Below, piece by piece: positions 48,283-56,642 of a DNA stretch of 64,000 nt; position 1 is the stretch's first letter, and every line of letters begins with the position of its first letter. The stretch spans positions 2,046,001 through 2,110,000 of the forward strand of contig NZ_JACCAA010000001.1 of NCBI RefSeq assembly GCF_013408415.1. The letters run 5' to 3'. The notes beneath the pieces were generated by a model that was not told the origin of the DNA, made no database searches, and saw only the letters and a list, made by a program, of their open reading frames with translations. Made by a program: the position numbers and the translations under genes. Source of the stretch: Nocardioides daedukensis. Its GTDB lineage: Bacteria > Actinomycetota > Actinomycetes > Propionibacteriales > Nocardioidaceae.

Positions 48283-48317
48283 GGAGATCTTGTTCCACCC
48301 GGTGCGACAAGATCTCC
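48283..48317. terminator. Inverted repeat after the DUF559 gene
   Basis: Arms GGAGATCTTGT (48283-48293) and ACAAGATCTCC (48307-48317) around a 13-base loop, starting 8 bases after the DUF559 stop and ending 48 bases before the MOSC start. Position fits a terminator. Confidence 0.5.
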
Positions 48318-48365
48318 ACAAAGATGTGGGCACTACCGGCACCCGGCAGGTGGCACGCTGGGCTC

Positions 48366-49058
48366 ATGCAGATCAAGGTCGTCTCCCTGCGCCGCTATCC
48401 GGTCAAGTCGATGGGTGGCGAGGCGCTCGACTCGGTCGCCCTGGACCCACGCGGGCTCGCGGGCGACCGTTGGTTCGCCGTCGAGGACGAGGACGGCCAC
48501 TTCGCCTCGGGCAAGAACAGTCGTCGCTTCCGTCGCCGGGACCCGGTCTTCTCCTATTCCGCCGGCACGGCGACTTCCGGCGAGGTCACCGTGACGGGTC
48601 CGGGTGGCGAGTGGCAGGCGATGGATCCGGCTCTCGATGACGAGCTGACCGCGGTGATGGGGGTCGGCGTACGGGTCAGGCCGGAGGCAGACGTGTCGCA
48701 CCAGGACTCGGGATCGGTGTCGTTGGTGGGCACCGCAACGCTCGCCTGGTGTGCTGAGCGCTGGAACATCGATCCGGATCCGCGTCGTCTGCGGGTGAAC
48801 ATCCTGCTGGCCACCGACGAACCGTTCATCGAGGAGCAGTGGGTCGGCCAGGAGATCACCATCGGCGACATCGTGCTGCGCGGCGTACGGCGGATCCCTC
48901 GTTGCCGGATGGTCGACATCGACCAGGACGGTGCCCGCGTCGAAGGGCGGCTGCTCAAGCCGCTGACCCAGGAGCGGGACATGTGCCTGGCGGTCTATGC
49001 CGACGTGGTGAGGACCGGTGTGCTCCGGGTCGGCGACGAAGTGAGCGTCTCCGCATAG
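48366..49058 (+). CDS. MOSC-domain protein (molybdenum-cofactor sulfurase C-terminal-like)
   Basis: 230 residues from ATG 48366 (MQIKVVSLRRYPVKSMGGE). The MOSC fold is recognised from the N-terminal beta-barrel (LRRYPVKSMGGEALD, then GLAGDRWFAVEDEDG) and the conserved cysteine in IPRCRMVDI (about Cys179), the likely sulfide or metal carrier. MOSC proteins ferry sulfur to molybdenum enzymes or act in reduction of N-hydroxylated bases. There is no partner molybdoenzyme nearby. The end VGDEVSVSA is short, so this is the stand-alone form. Confidence 0.92.
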   Translation: MQIKVVSLRRYPVKSMGGEALDSVALDPRGLAGDRWFAVEDEDGHFASGKNSRRFRRRDPVFSYSAGTATSGEVTVTGPGGEWQAMDPALDDELTAVMGVGVRVRPEADVSHQDSGSVSLVGTATLAWCAERWNIDPDPRRLRVNILLATDEPFIEEQWVGQEITIGDIVLRGVRRIPRCRMVDIDQDGARVEGRLLKPLTQERDMCLAVYADVVRTGVLRVGDEVSVSA

Positions 49059-49089
49059 ACGGTTGACCCGAGCACGAGTTCGGCGAGCA

Positions 49090-50511
49090 TCAGGCGCCGA
49101 GCTCCGTCAGCGCCGCGTTCGCCGCGTTGTGCCCGCCCATCCCGTGCACTCCGGCCCCCGGCGGCGTCGCGGAGGAGCAGAGATAGACGCCGGGGATCCC
49201 GGTGGCATAGGGGTCGACGGAGATTCGCGGGCGCATCACGATCTGCTTCGCAGTGTTCGCGCCCGCGGCGATGTCGCCGCCGACGTAGTTGGCGTTGTGC
49301 GCCTCGAGCCCCCGGGTGTCGCGCACGTGGACCTGCCGGATCCGCTCGCGGAAGCCCGGCGCGAATCGTTCGATCTGCGCCGTGATCGCGTCGGTCGCAT
49401 CCCCCGGCCAGGCATGCGGAACGTGGGCATAGGCATAGATCGGGTTGAGCCCGGAGGCGCCGGCACTGCGCGTCGGGTCGGCGACGTACTGCTGACCGAG
49501 CAGCACGAACGGCCGCTCCGGCATCTCTCCGCGAGCCACCATCGCGCCGGCGCTGACCAGCTCCTCCATGGTCCCGCCCACGTGCACGGTGCCGGCCTTG
49601 CCCACGTGGGGGTTCTGCCAGGGGATGTCACCCTCGATCGCGTAGTCGACCTTGAACGCACCCGGCCCGAACGTGTAGCGCCGGTAGGCCCTGCGGGTCC
49701 GACCGGGCAGCTCGTCGCCGAGGATCCGGGCCGCCGCGTCGGGTGCCGTGTCCAGCAGCAGTACGTCGTGCGCCGCCAGGTCGGCGCGCGAGGTCACCCG
49801 GACGCCGGTCTCGATCCGGCCACCGAGCTGCTCCAGCTTGGCGACCAGGGCCCGGGTGATCGACTCGGTGCCGCCCTCGGCGACCGGCCAGCCATAGGCG
49901 TGCGCGGCGGCGGCCAGCATGACACCGACCGAGGAGGCGAGCGGTCCGGTCAGGGTGCCGAACTTGTGCGCTGCCACTCCGGTGAAGAGCGCCCGCGCCT
50001 CCTCGGTGCTGAACCGCTTCGCCGCCCACGGGGCAGGCAGCAGCGAGTTCAGGCCGAAGTGGGCCAGCTTGAAGGGGTGCCTGGGCACGTGCAGGATCGG
50101 GCGGAACACGTCCTGGGCCAGGGCATCGAAGTTGCGCGCAGACCGTCCGATCAGCCTGTCCCAGGCCGGGCCGTCCACACCGAGCCCGTGCGCGGTGCGC
50201 GCCACGTCGCGCCACATCAGCGCCGCCCGCCCACCGTCGAGCGGATGCGCGAGCTGGACCTCGGGCCAGATCCAGCGCAGGCCGAACTCCTCGAGGCCCA
50301 GGGACTGGAAGAACGGGGAGGCCACGCCGGTCGGGTGGAAGGCCGCACACTCGTCGTGGAGCAGCCCGGGCACGGTCACCTCGGAGGTGAGCGTGCCTCC
50401 GCCGACCCGGTCGGAGGCCTCGAGGACCAGCACCTCGACGCCACGCTGGGCCAGCGTGATGGCTGCGGCGAGACCGTTGGGTCCACTGCCGACCACGACT
50501 GCTCTGCTCAT
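49090..50511 (-). CDS. FAD-dependent oxidoreductase, phytoene-desaturase-like
   Basis: 473 residues from ATG 50511. The N-terminal Rossmann motif VVVGSGPNGLAAAITLAQRG binds FAD, and the end GVYLCSSATPPGAGVHGMGG is the matching C-terminal flavin-binding block of the CrtI-type amine-oxidase-like group. Middle regions (YGWPVAEGGTESITRALVAK) agree. Substrate unknown; members dehydrogenate carotenoids or other lipophilic molecules. No other carotenoid gene is in the window. It is divergent from the aldo-keto reductase, 67 bases apart. Confidence 0.9.
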   Translation of the reverse strand: MSRAVVVGSGPNGLAAAITLAQRGVEVLVLEASDRVGGGTLTSEVTVPGLLHDECAAFHPTGVASPFFQSLGLEEFGLRWIWPEVQLAHPLDGGRAALMWRDVARTAHGLGVDGPAWDRLIGRSARNFDALAQDVFRPILHVPRHPFKLAHFGLNSLLPAPWAAKRFSTEEARALFTGVAAHKFGTLTGPLASSVGVMLAAAAHAYGWPVAEGGTESITRALVAKLEQLGGRIETGVRVTSRADLAAHDVLLLDTAPDAAARILGDELPGRTRRAYRRYTFGPGAFKVDYAIEGDIPWQNPHVGKAGTVHVGGTMEELVSAGAMVARGEMPERPFVLLGQQYVADPTRSAGASGLNPIYAYAHVPHAWPGDATDAITAQIERFAPGFRERIRQVHVRDTRGLEAHNANYVGGDIAAGANTAKQIVMRPRISVDPYATGIPGVYLCSSATPPGAGVHGMGGHNAANAALTELGA

Positions 50512-50578
50512 GCATCCACCATGCCAGACCGATCGTGACCGGCGGGTGGCGTGTGGAGCGGCGTGGTTGGCTGGGGCC

Positions 50579-51412
50579 ATGACTGTTCCCTCCCTCTCCC
50601 TCAACGACGGCACGTCCATCCCGCAGCTCGGCTTCGGCGTCTTCCAGGTCCCGCCGGACCAGACGACCGCCACCGTCGGCAAGGCGCTCGAGGTCGGCTA
50701 CCGGCACATCGACACCGCACAGATGTATGGCAACGAGAAGGGCGTCGGCGAGGCCATCGCCGCCTCCGGGCTCGCGCGTGACGAGATCTATGTGACCACC
50801 AAGCTGAACAACTCCAACCACGCGCCGGACGACGTACGTCGTTCCTTCGCCCAGTCGTTGACCGAGCTGGGTCTCGACCATGTCGACCTGTTCCTGATCC
50901 ACTGGCCGATGCCGGAGGCCTACGGCGGCGATTTCGTCTCCACCTGGCGCGCGATGGCCGAGCTGACCACCGATGGCCGCGCCACCTCCGTCGGGGTCTC
51001 CAACTTCGAGCCCGCGCACCTGGAGCGGATCATCGACGAGACCGGCGTGATCCCGGCGGTGAACCAGATCGAGGTGCACCCGCGCTTCGGCAACGAGGCG
51101 GCCCGGAAGGCATCGGCCGAGCGCGGCGTGCTGGTCGAGGCGTGGTCGCCGACGGGACGCACCTCGTTGCGCGACAACCCGGTGATCGCGGAGATCGCCG
51201 AGCGGGTGGGCCGGACTCCGGTCCAGGTGACGCTGCGCTGGCACATCGAGCGCGGCGACGTGATCTTCCCCAAGACCATGCACGAGGAGCGGATGCGGGA
51301 GAACTTCGGTCTCTTCGACTTCAGCCTCTCCCCCGACGACGTGCTGGCGATCTCGGCTCTCGACCAGGGCGCCGAGGGCCGGATGGGACCGCACCCGAAC
51401 GACCTGAACTAG
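50579..51412 (+). CDS. Aldo/keto reductase
   Basis: 277 residues, ATG 50579. NADPH-dependent (beta/alpha)8 carbonyl reductase. The catalytic tetrad is complete: Asp45 and Tyr50 in HIDTAQMYGNE, Lys75 in YVTTKLNN, and His108 in FLIHWP. The AKR5-like end with GPHPNDLN is typical of 2,5-diketo-gluconate reductase relatives, but substrate range in this group is wide. It starts at the other side of a 67-base gap from the FAD enzyme and converges with the MarR gene with no gap (stop at 51412, MarR stop from 51413). Confidence 0.94.
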   Translation: MTVPSLSLNDGTSIPQLGFGVFQVPPDQTTATVGKALEVGYRHIDTAQMYGNEKGVGEAIAASGLARDEIYVTTKLNNSNHAPDDVRRSFAQSLTELGLDHVDLFLIHWPMPEAYGGDFVSTWRAMAELTTDGRATSVGVSNFEPAHLERIIDETGVIPAVNQIEVHPRFGNEAARKASAERGVLVEAWSPTGRTSLRDNPVIAEIAERVGRTPVQVTLRWHIERGDVIFPKTMHEERMRENFGLFDFSLSPDDVLAISALDQGAEGRMGPHPNDLN

Positions 51413-51907
51413 TCAGGCCAGGGCCGCAGCCCACTCGCGCAGGATCCGGATCATCCGGGTCCTGTCGATCTCGCCCAGGCCGGCAACCAGCCGCGCCTCG
51501 TTGGCGTAGTGCGCCTCGATCGCTGCATCGATCAGCTCCCGACCGGCCGGGCTCAGGGCAATCGCCCGGGCCCGGCCGTCGGCATCACCGACCCGTCGGG
51601 TGACCAGGCCGCGCGCCTCGAGGCGGTCGACCCGCTTGGAGATCGCTCCCGAGGTGACCATCGTTGCCGCGGCCAGCTCACCGGGGCCGAGCTCGTACGG
51701 CGTACCGCTGCGGCGCAACGTGGCGAGCAGATCGAACTCACCCTCGCTGAGCCCGAACTCCGCATAGACCTCGACGAGCCGCTGGCGCAGGGTGTCCGCC
51801 AACCGGTGCAGCCGGCCGATCAGCGCCATCGGTGAGGTGTCCAGGTCCGGGCGCTCGGTTGCCCACTGGTCGATGATCTGGTCGACGTGATCGGGAGCGT
51901 GGTTCAT
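51413..51907 (-). CDS. MarR-family transcriptional regulator
   Basis: 164 residues, ATG 51907. Winged-helix regulator: helices around EFGLSEGEFDLLATLRRSG, recognition helix MVTSGAISKRVDRLEARGLV, wing with RVGDADGRARAIALS. Start is chosen at the MNHAPDHVDQ form; the upstream extension enters the operator region. Divergent from an EamA exporter; two palindromes of the TTTCC/GGAAA type lie between the two start codons, so it is likely the repressor of that exporter and of itself. Ligand unknown. Confidence 0.92.
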   Translation of the reverse strand: MNHAPDHVDQIIDQWATERPDLDTSPMALIGRLHRLADTLRQRLVEVYAEFGLSEGEFDLLATLRRSGTPYELGPGELAAATMVTSGAISKRVDRLEARGLVTRRVGDADGRARAIALSPAGRELIDAAIEAHYANEARLVAGLGEIDRTRMIRILREWAAALA

Positions 51908-51921
51908 GATGGGGAATATAC

Positions 51922-51954
51922 CTTCCACGGAAGTCATTCTAGTTTCCATGGAAA
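51922..51954. promoter_or_regulatory. MarR-type operator palindromes
   Basis: CTTCCACGGAAG (51922-51933, one central mismatch) and TTTCCATGGAAA (51943-51954, perfect palindrome), centres 21 bases apart, between the MarR gene and the EamA gene. The second palindrome includes the exporter's proposed ATG (51948), so repressor binding would cover the start region. Arms resemble the palindromes at 2214-2253. Confidence 0.65.
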
Positions 51955-53000
51955 GCAATTCCTCCGTTGCGTCGTGGCGCACGCCCGCACTCACCGTGAT
52001 CGCGCCGGTGGCGTGGGGCTCGACGTACTACGTCACCGACGCGTTCCTGCCCAGCGACCGACCACTCTTCGCCGCCCTGCTCCGGGCCCTGCCCGTCGGC
52101 CTGTTGCTCCTCGCCCTGCGCCCGGCGCTGCCGTCCGGAGCGTGGTGGTGGAAGTCGGTGGTGCTCGGCACGCTGAACATCGGCGCGTTCTTCGTGCTGA
52201 TCTTCATCGCCGCCTATCGCCTCCCCAGCGGGATGGCAGCCACGCTCACCGCGACGGCTCCGATCGCGATGATGGCCGTGGCCTGGCTGCTGATCGGCGA
52301 GCGGCCACGGCTGGCCTCGATCAGCGCCGCCGTGCTCGGGGTCTCCGGGGTGGCGCTGCTGGTGCTCCGGGCCGGCTTCGCGGTCGACCCGATCGGGGTT
52401 GCCGCATCCTTGGGCGCCGTGGTGATGTCGTCGTTCGGCTATGTCCTGCTGAAGCGGTGGCAGGCCCCGGTCGACCTGCTGACCCTGACCGCCTGGCAGC
52501 TCGTCGCCGGTGGGTTGCTGCTGCTTCCCGTCGCGCTTCTGGTCGAGGGGGCACCGCCGGCCATCGACGCGGGTGCCGGGTTCGGCTTCCTCTACATCGG
52601 CCTGATCGGCACCGGGCTGGCCAACTATGTGTGGTTCCGTGGCCTGCAACGGATGCCCGCTGCCTCGGTGTCACTGATCGGCCTGCTCAACCCGGTCACC
52701 GGCACGATCCTCGGGGTCTTCCTCGCCCACGAGGTGTTCGGTCCGACCCAGCTGCTCGGCATGGCGCTGGTGCTGCTCGGCGTACTCCTCGGGCAGACGG
52801 GCGTACGTCGCGCGGCTCGGCCGCTCCTGCTGACCATCCTGCAACCAGTGCTGCGGCGAGTCGGCACGACAACAACTGCCTGTTCGGACCGCAACAACTG
52901 CAGGCTCGCGGCGCAACAACTGCCTGTTCGTGGAGAATGGGTGGGTCATGAAAGCAACGCAGCCGAACCCGCCCACCCCGGGCCAGTTCGCGCTCCGTAG
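51948..53000 (+). CDS. EamA/DMT-family transporter with an unusual C-terminal extension
   Basis: 350 residues from ATG 51948; an upstream ATG at 51906 would overlap the MarR gene start. Ten transmembrane helices in two EamA repeats, expected of a drug/metabolite exporter: VAWGSTYYVTDAFLPSDRPL at the start, and SLIGLLNPVTGTILGVFLAHEV in the second repeat. The family normally ends around residue 295; here an additional tail of about 55 residues is encoded by CAACAACTG-type repeats and runs 53 bases into the next gene. This tail looks like read-through of an intergenic repeat. Divergently paired with the MarR gene. Confidence 0.85.
   Translation: MESNSSVASWRTPALTVIAPVAWGSTYYVTDAFLPSDRPLFAALLRALPVGLLLLALRPALPSGAWWWKSVVLGTLNIGAFFVLIFIAAYRLPSGMAATLTATAPIAMMAVAWLLIGERPRLASISAAVLGVSGVALLVLRAGFAVDPIGVAASLGAVVMSSFGYVLLKRWQAPVDLLTLTAWQLVAGGLLLLPVALLVEGAPPAIDAGAGFGFLYIGLIGTGLANYVWFRGLQRMPAASVSLIGLLNPVTGTILGVFLAHEVFGPTQLLGMALVLLGVLLGQTGVRRAARPLLLTILQPVLRRVGTTTTACSDRNNCRLAAQQLPVRGEWVGHESNAAEPAHPGPVRAP
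52868..52930. repeat. Three copies of a CAACAACTG element inside the EamA tail
   Basis: CAACAACTGCCTGTTCG occurs near 52869 and 52914, with a variant CAACAACTGCAGGCTCG between them (near 52892). They lie where a gene end and a spacer would be expected, and share CAACAACT with the dispersed element at 47171-47228. Open frame continues through them, giving the odd tail of the EamA protein. Confidence 0.6.
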
Positions 53001-54168
53001 CGTCGCCTTCGAGGCCTTCGGCCCGACGATCGTGAACTCGATCGGGCACGGCGCCGTGCTTCCGGTGCTCGCCCTGCACGCCGGCGATCTCGGAGCCGGC
53101 GTCGAACTGGCCGCCCTCATCGTCGCCCTGCTCGGGGTCGGACAGCTCGTCACCAGCCTGCCGGCCGGTGCCCTGGTGGCCAGGATCGGCGAGCGTCGGA
53201 TGCTCGTCGGCTGTGGCCTCGTCGATGTGGTGGCGATGCTCATCGCCTGGCAGGCCCCTTCGACCACGCTGCTGGCCCTGGCGGTGCTGCTCAGCGGAGC
53301 CACCTGGACCGGATTCATGCTGGCGAGACAAGGCTTCCTGATCGAAGCGGTGCCGCCCACCCATCGCGCCCGGGCGATGTCGACGCTGGGGGCCAGCCAC
53401 CGGGTCGGCCTCTTCATCGGCCCGCTGATCGGCGCCGGGGTGATCCACCTCTGGGGCATCCCAGCGGTCTTCGTGCTCGCCGCGGCCACCTCTCTGATCG
53501 CGGCAGTGATGGCCTCGATGATGCGCGACCTCGGCCATGAGTCGCGTCAGGAGCAGCGGGCCGAGGGGCACGCCAGCGTCCGGAAGGTCCTGCTCGCGCA
53601 CCGCCGCACCCTGCTCACCCTGGGGGTCGCGGTGATCGTGATCGGCGCCTCCCGCTCGGTGCGCGGCACGCTCCTGCCGCTCTGGTCCGACCACATCGGA
53701 CTGAACGGCACCGAGACCTCGCTGATCTTCGCGGTCGCCGCGGCGGTCGACATCGTCTTCTTCGTCCCCGGCGGCTGGCTGATGGACAAGAGGGGCCGCG
53801 CGATCGTCGCCGTACCAGTCGTCCTCGCTGTCGCGATCGGCGCGATCCTCCTCCCGCTGGCCACGAACGAGCTCGCCGTGCTCGGGGTCGCCGTCCTGAT
53901 CGCCGCCGGCAACGGGTTGGGCTCGGGGATCGTGATGACGATCGGGGCGGACACCGCCCCCGTCCTGGGCCGCTCGCAGTTCCTCGGCGGATGGCGCCTG
54001 TGTGGCGACATCGGGAACACCGGTGGCCCCCTGGTGATCAGCGCCGTCGCCGCATTCGCCCCACTGGCCGCCGCATCGGTGACCTTCGGGGTGCTCGCGC
54101 TCGTCGGCGCAGCGTGGGTCGGGTTCTGGACCCGACGTCTCGACGCTGATCGGGCGTCAAGCGGCTGA
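52948..54168 (+). CDS. MFS transporter, 12 TMS
   Basis: 406 residues, ATG 52948, with a GGAGAATGGGTGG leader. Twelve hydrophobic helices are predicted. The loop 2-3 motif is seen as GALVARIGERRMLVGCG, and the loop after helix 8 has GGWLMDKRGRAIV, both typical of sugar- or drug-type MFS exporters. A YajR/Ydh-like role cannot be assigned. The start lies 52 bases inside the EamA gene end; the overlap is long for a coupled pair and probably arose by extension of the EamA frame. Confidence 0.9.
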   Translation: MKATQPNPPTPGQFALRSVAFEAFGPTIVNSIGHGAVLPVLALHAGDLGAGVELAALIVALLGVGQLVTSLPAGALVARIGERRMLVGCGLVDVVAMLIAWQAPSTTLLALAVLLSGATWTGFMLARQGFLIEAVPPTHRARAMSTLGASHRVGLFIGPLIGAGVIHLWGIPAVFVLAAATSLIAAVMASMMRDLGHESRQEQRAEGHASVRKVLLAHRRTLLTLGVAVIVIGASRSVRGTLLPLWSDHIGLNGTETSLIFAVAAAVDIVFFVPGGWLMDKRGRAIVAVPVVLAVAIGAILLPLATNELAVLGVAVLIAAGNGLGSGIVMTIGADTAPVLGRSQFLGGWRLCGDIGNTGGPLVISAVAAFAPLAAASVTFGVLALVGAAWVGFWTRRLDADRASSG

Positions 54169-54171
54169 GAT

Positions 54172-54747
54172 TCAGCCGTGCTTCACCTTGACCACGTTGG
54201 AGGTCACCTTGCGCGACTTGTCCACCATCCGCCACTGGATGTCGCCGGTGGCCGAGGTGTTGACATAGACCGAGAAGGTCCCGCCGGAGACGTTCACGTC
54301 GACCGGGAACTCCTCCCAGGCGCCGGTGCCGACGCGCTGCTCGATGTCGAGCACGGCGCCCTCACCGGTCGGATAGACGCCGGAGAGATAGAGCTGACCC
54401 CCGGCCTCGACCTCGAAGGCGCCCTGGCTCAGAGTGATCTCCGGCTTCTCCGACTCAGACTCGCTGGCCGAGGGCGACGACTTCTTGCTTGACTTGGACG
54501 ACTTCTTCGACGGCGAGGGCGAGAGCAGGGTGACCAGCGGGCCACCGTTGCTGGTGGTCTCGACCGGCTCCGGCATGAACAGCGTCTCGCCGCCGGTGCC
54601 CTCAGCGCTTGACCCGCTGGAGTCGCCGACGCCGAGCAGGTTCGTCGCGAACAGGACCGCGATCCCGGCCAGCAGCCCGACCACGATGGCCACCGTGACC
54701 AGCGCGACCAGTCCGTTGGTGACGGGATTCTCTTCCTGGTCGGTCAC
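54172..54747 (-). CDS. Single-pass membrane protein with Ser/Lys-rich linker and C-terminal beta domain
   Basis: 191 residues. GTG 54747 is chosen because AGGAG stands 4-8 nt upstream. A cytosolic tail is followed by one transmembrane helix (about 12-34, LVTVAIVVGLLAGIAVLFAT), then a disordered stretch with KKSSKSSKKSSPSASESESE (about 80-100), and a C-terminal beta-rich domain (ITLSQGAFEVEAGGQLYLSG) that resembles an Ig-like fold. Unknown function; an envelope-anchored protein exposing a small Ig-like domain. No visible partner; ends three bases past the MFS gene in convergent orientation. Confidence 0.8.
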   Translation of the reverse strand: MTDQEENPVTNGLVALVTVAIVVGLLAGIAVLFATNLLGVGDSSGSSAEGTGGETLFMPEPVETTSNGGPLVTLLSPSPSKKSSKSSKKSSPSASESESEKPEITLSQGAFEVEAGGQLYLSGVYPTGEGAVLDIEQRVGTGAWEEFPVDVNVSGGTFSVYVNTSATGDIQWRMVDKSRKVTSNVVKVKHG

Positions 54748-54810
54748 GGTGCTCCTGCTCAGTCGGGGAGAGTCGGTCCCGGAGGGGCCGGTCCCCATTG
54801 TGACAGGCGA

Positions 54811-55284
54811 TCAGGCAGGCTCACAGATCACGACAGGGATCTCCCGCTCGGTCCACGACTGATAGCTGTCGAAGTCGGCGTACAGCCCGGTCAATCGGGG
54901 CCACAGCACGGCGCGTTCCGGGAGTGTCGCGGTGCGCGCAACCATCCGGCGTACGTCGCTCCGCACCTGCACCGTGCACTCCGGGGTGGCCACCAGGTTG
55001 TGGTACCACTGCGGATTCTTCGGGAGCCCGCCCTGGGAGGCCACGAAGACGACGTTCTCGCCGTCGCGCAGGAAGAGCAACGGCGCGGTGAACTCCTTGC
55101 CGCTCTTGCGCCCGGTGTGGGTGAGCAGCGCCAGCTTGACCGGCTTGCGGAACGCGGCGCCGACCCGCCAGGTGCCGCCCACGCGTCCGTTGGTGCGGCG
55201 ATAGACCCACACGTTGATCCGGGACATGTGCTTGATCAGCTTCGGCACCCAAGGGGCGTCCATGCCGGGAGGCTTGTTCTGCAT
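54811..55284 (-). CDS. F420-dependent nitroreductase family (Ddn-like) protein
   Basis: 157 residues, ATG 55284 with GAGGGG upstream. A small split-barrel protein of the deazaflavin-dependent nitroreductase group: LALLTHTGRKSGKEFTAPLLF and FVASQGGLPKNPQWYHNLVA are the diagnostic blocks (the cofactor-contacting RKSGK and PxWYHNL), and the end has YQSWTEREIPVV. It uses reduced F420 to reduce an unknown substrate. It lies 1 base from the SnoaL-like gene stop, forming a divergent half-operon with the KstR-like site at 55736. Confidence 0.92.
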   Translation of the reverse strand: MQNKPPGMDAPWVPKLIKHMSRINVWVYRRTNGRVGGTWRVGAAFRKPVKLALLTHTGRKSGKEFTAPLLFLRDGENVVFVASQGGLPKNPQWYHNLVATPECTVQVRSDVRRMVARTATLPERAVLWPRLTGLYADFDSYQSWTEREIPVVICEPA

Positions 55285-55285
55285 C

Positions 55286-55714
55286 TCAGAATCCCCTCGT
55301 CCACACGTTGTCGTCGACCAGGCTCGTCGAGCGCCAGCCGTCAGCGGTCCGCACCAGCTGGTGGTGGTAGTAGCCGCCGACCTCCCACAGCGTCTCGGTG
55401 CCATCGGGCGCCTTGGCCACCATCGGGTTGGTGAAGTAGGCGGTCGCGCTGGCATTGTCCGGTCCGTCGAAGGTGATCGCGACCTGACCGATGATGTGCT
55501 GGTAGCGGTCGAAGCCGCGCAGGCCCTTCTCGACCCACTCCACGACCTCGGACGGCGGGCCCACCGGGCCGCCCACCGCTGAGTAGTCCAGGACGGCGTC
55601 GGGGGTGAACACCTCGGTGTGCAGCCGGTCGAACGCGCGGGTGTCGATGGCGCGGGTGTAGCGGGTGATCACGTCGGTTATCTCGAGGCGATCGGCAACC
55701 TCATTCGAGTCCAT
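55286..55714 (-). CDS. SnoaL-like/NTF2-fold protein
   Basis: 142 residues from ATG 55714. The NTF2-type cone fold is recognised from EITDVITRYTRAIDTRAFDR, then the aspartate-rich FTPDAVLDYSAVGGP, and the final strands with VGGYYHHQLVRTADGWRSTS. Members include ketosteroid isomerase-like and ring-hydroxylase small-subunit-like enzymes. In this gene group a step on steroid rings or side chain is likely but not provable. A KstR-type site 22-35 bases upstream of the start likely controls this gene and the one downstream. Confidence 0.85.
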   Translation of the reverse strand: MDSNEVADRLEITDVITRYTRAIDTRAFDRLHTEVFTPDAVLDYSAVGGPVGPPSEVVEWVEKGLRGFDRYQHIIGQVAITFDGPDNASATAYFTNPMVAKAPDGTETLWEVGGYYHHQLVRTADGWRSTSLVDDNVWTRGF

Positions 55715-55735
55715 GGGATGACTCTGGCACAACAT

Positions 55736-55749
55736 TGAAACACGTTCTA
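55736..55749. promoter_or_regulatory. KstR-type operator between divergent genes
   Basis: TGAAACACGTTCTA fits the KstR pattern T-nn-AAC-nn-GTT-nn-A at every fixed position. It sits between the minus-strand SnoaL/Ddn genes and the plus-strand LLM gene, where KstR would shut both promoters in the absence of steroid-derived CoA thioesters. A second site with the same fixed bases is at 60110-60123. Confidence 0.8.
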
Positions 55750-55760
55750 GTGTGTCGACC

Positions 55761-56642
55761 ATGCGATTCACCTACGCCGAGGCGATGACCCAAGCCGCCT
55801 ACTACGCCCCGCTCGCCCAGGCCGCCGAAGCCGCTGGATACACCAGCATGACGATCGCCGACTCCCTGATCTATCCGCGTGAGTCGAACTCGAAGTACCC
55901 CTACACCGACACCGGCGACCGGGAGTTCCTCGAGGACAAGGAGTTCATCGAGACGATGATTCTCTGCGCCCACCTCTTTGCCGTCACCAAGACGCTGCGA
56001 CTCACCCCGTTCGTGCTCAAGCTGCCGGTCCGGCCCCCGGTGCTGACCGCCAAGCAGGCCTCGTCGATCGCCTTCCTCTCCGGCAACCGCCTCGGCCTGG
56101 GCGTGGGGTTGTCGCCGTGGCCCGAGGACTTCGAGGCGATGGGCGTCCCGTGGGCCAGGCGCGGCAAGCGGATGGACGAGTGCATCGACATCATCCGCGG
56201 CCTGACCTCAGGGGAGTTCTTCGGCTACGAGGGCGAGTTCTACTCGATCGAGCCCCTGAAACAGTCCCCCGCACCCACCGAGAAGATCCCGCTCCTGGTC
56301 GGCGGCCACAGCGATGCCGCCCTGCGCCGCGCGGTCCGCAAGGGCGACGGCTGGATGCACGCCGGCGGCGACGGCGAGGAGCTGGACCGCCTGCTCACCC
56401 GGCTGGGCGAGATCCGCAAGGAGGAGGGGGACACTCGTGACTCCTCGGAGTTCGAGGTGCACGCGATCTCCTACGACGCCTACTCCGTCGACGGCGTGAA
56501 GCGCCTCGAGGACAAGGGCGTCACCGACGCGATCGTCGGCTTCCGGGTGCCCTACATCATGGGCCCGGACACCGAGCCGCTCGAGAAGAAGGTCGAGGGC
56601 TTGGAGAGGTTCGCCGAGTCGATCATCAGCAAGGTCTCCTGA
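55761..56642 (+). CDS. LLM-class F420-dependent oxidoreductase
   Basis: 293 residues from ATG 55761 (GTG 55752 is another possible start). Luciferase-like (beta/alpha)8 monooxygenase/dehydrogenase: the core blocks are YAPLAQAAEAAGYTSMTIADS, FLSGNRLGLGVGLSPWPEDF, and PLLVGGHSDAALRRAVRKGDGWM, which place it with the F420-dependent group. In M. tuberculosis a comparable gene (Rv3520c, from memory) lies in the cholesterol-catabolism region. The stop overlaps the DUF1214 start by 1 base, so they are cotranscribed from the promoter carrying the KstR-type site. Confidence 0.93.
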   Translation: MRFTYAEAMTQAAYYAPLAQAAEAAGYTSMTIADSLIYPRESNSKYPYTDTGDREFLEDKEFIETMILCAHLFAVTKTLRLTPFVLKLPVRPPVLTAKQASSIAFLSGNRLGLGVGLSPWPEDFEAMGVPWARRGKRMDECIDIIRGLTSGEFFGYEGEFYSIEPLKQSPAPTEKIPLLVGGHSDAALRRAVRKGDGWMHAGGDGEELDRLLTRLGEIRKEEGDTRDSSEFEVHAISYDAYSVDGVKRLEDKGVTDAIVGFRVPYIMGPDTEPLEKKVEGLERFAESIISKVS

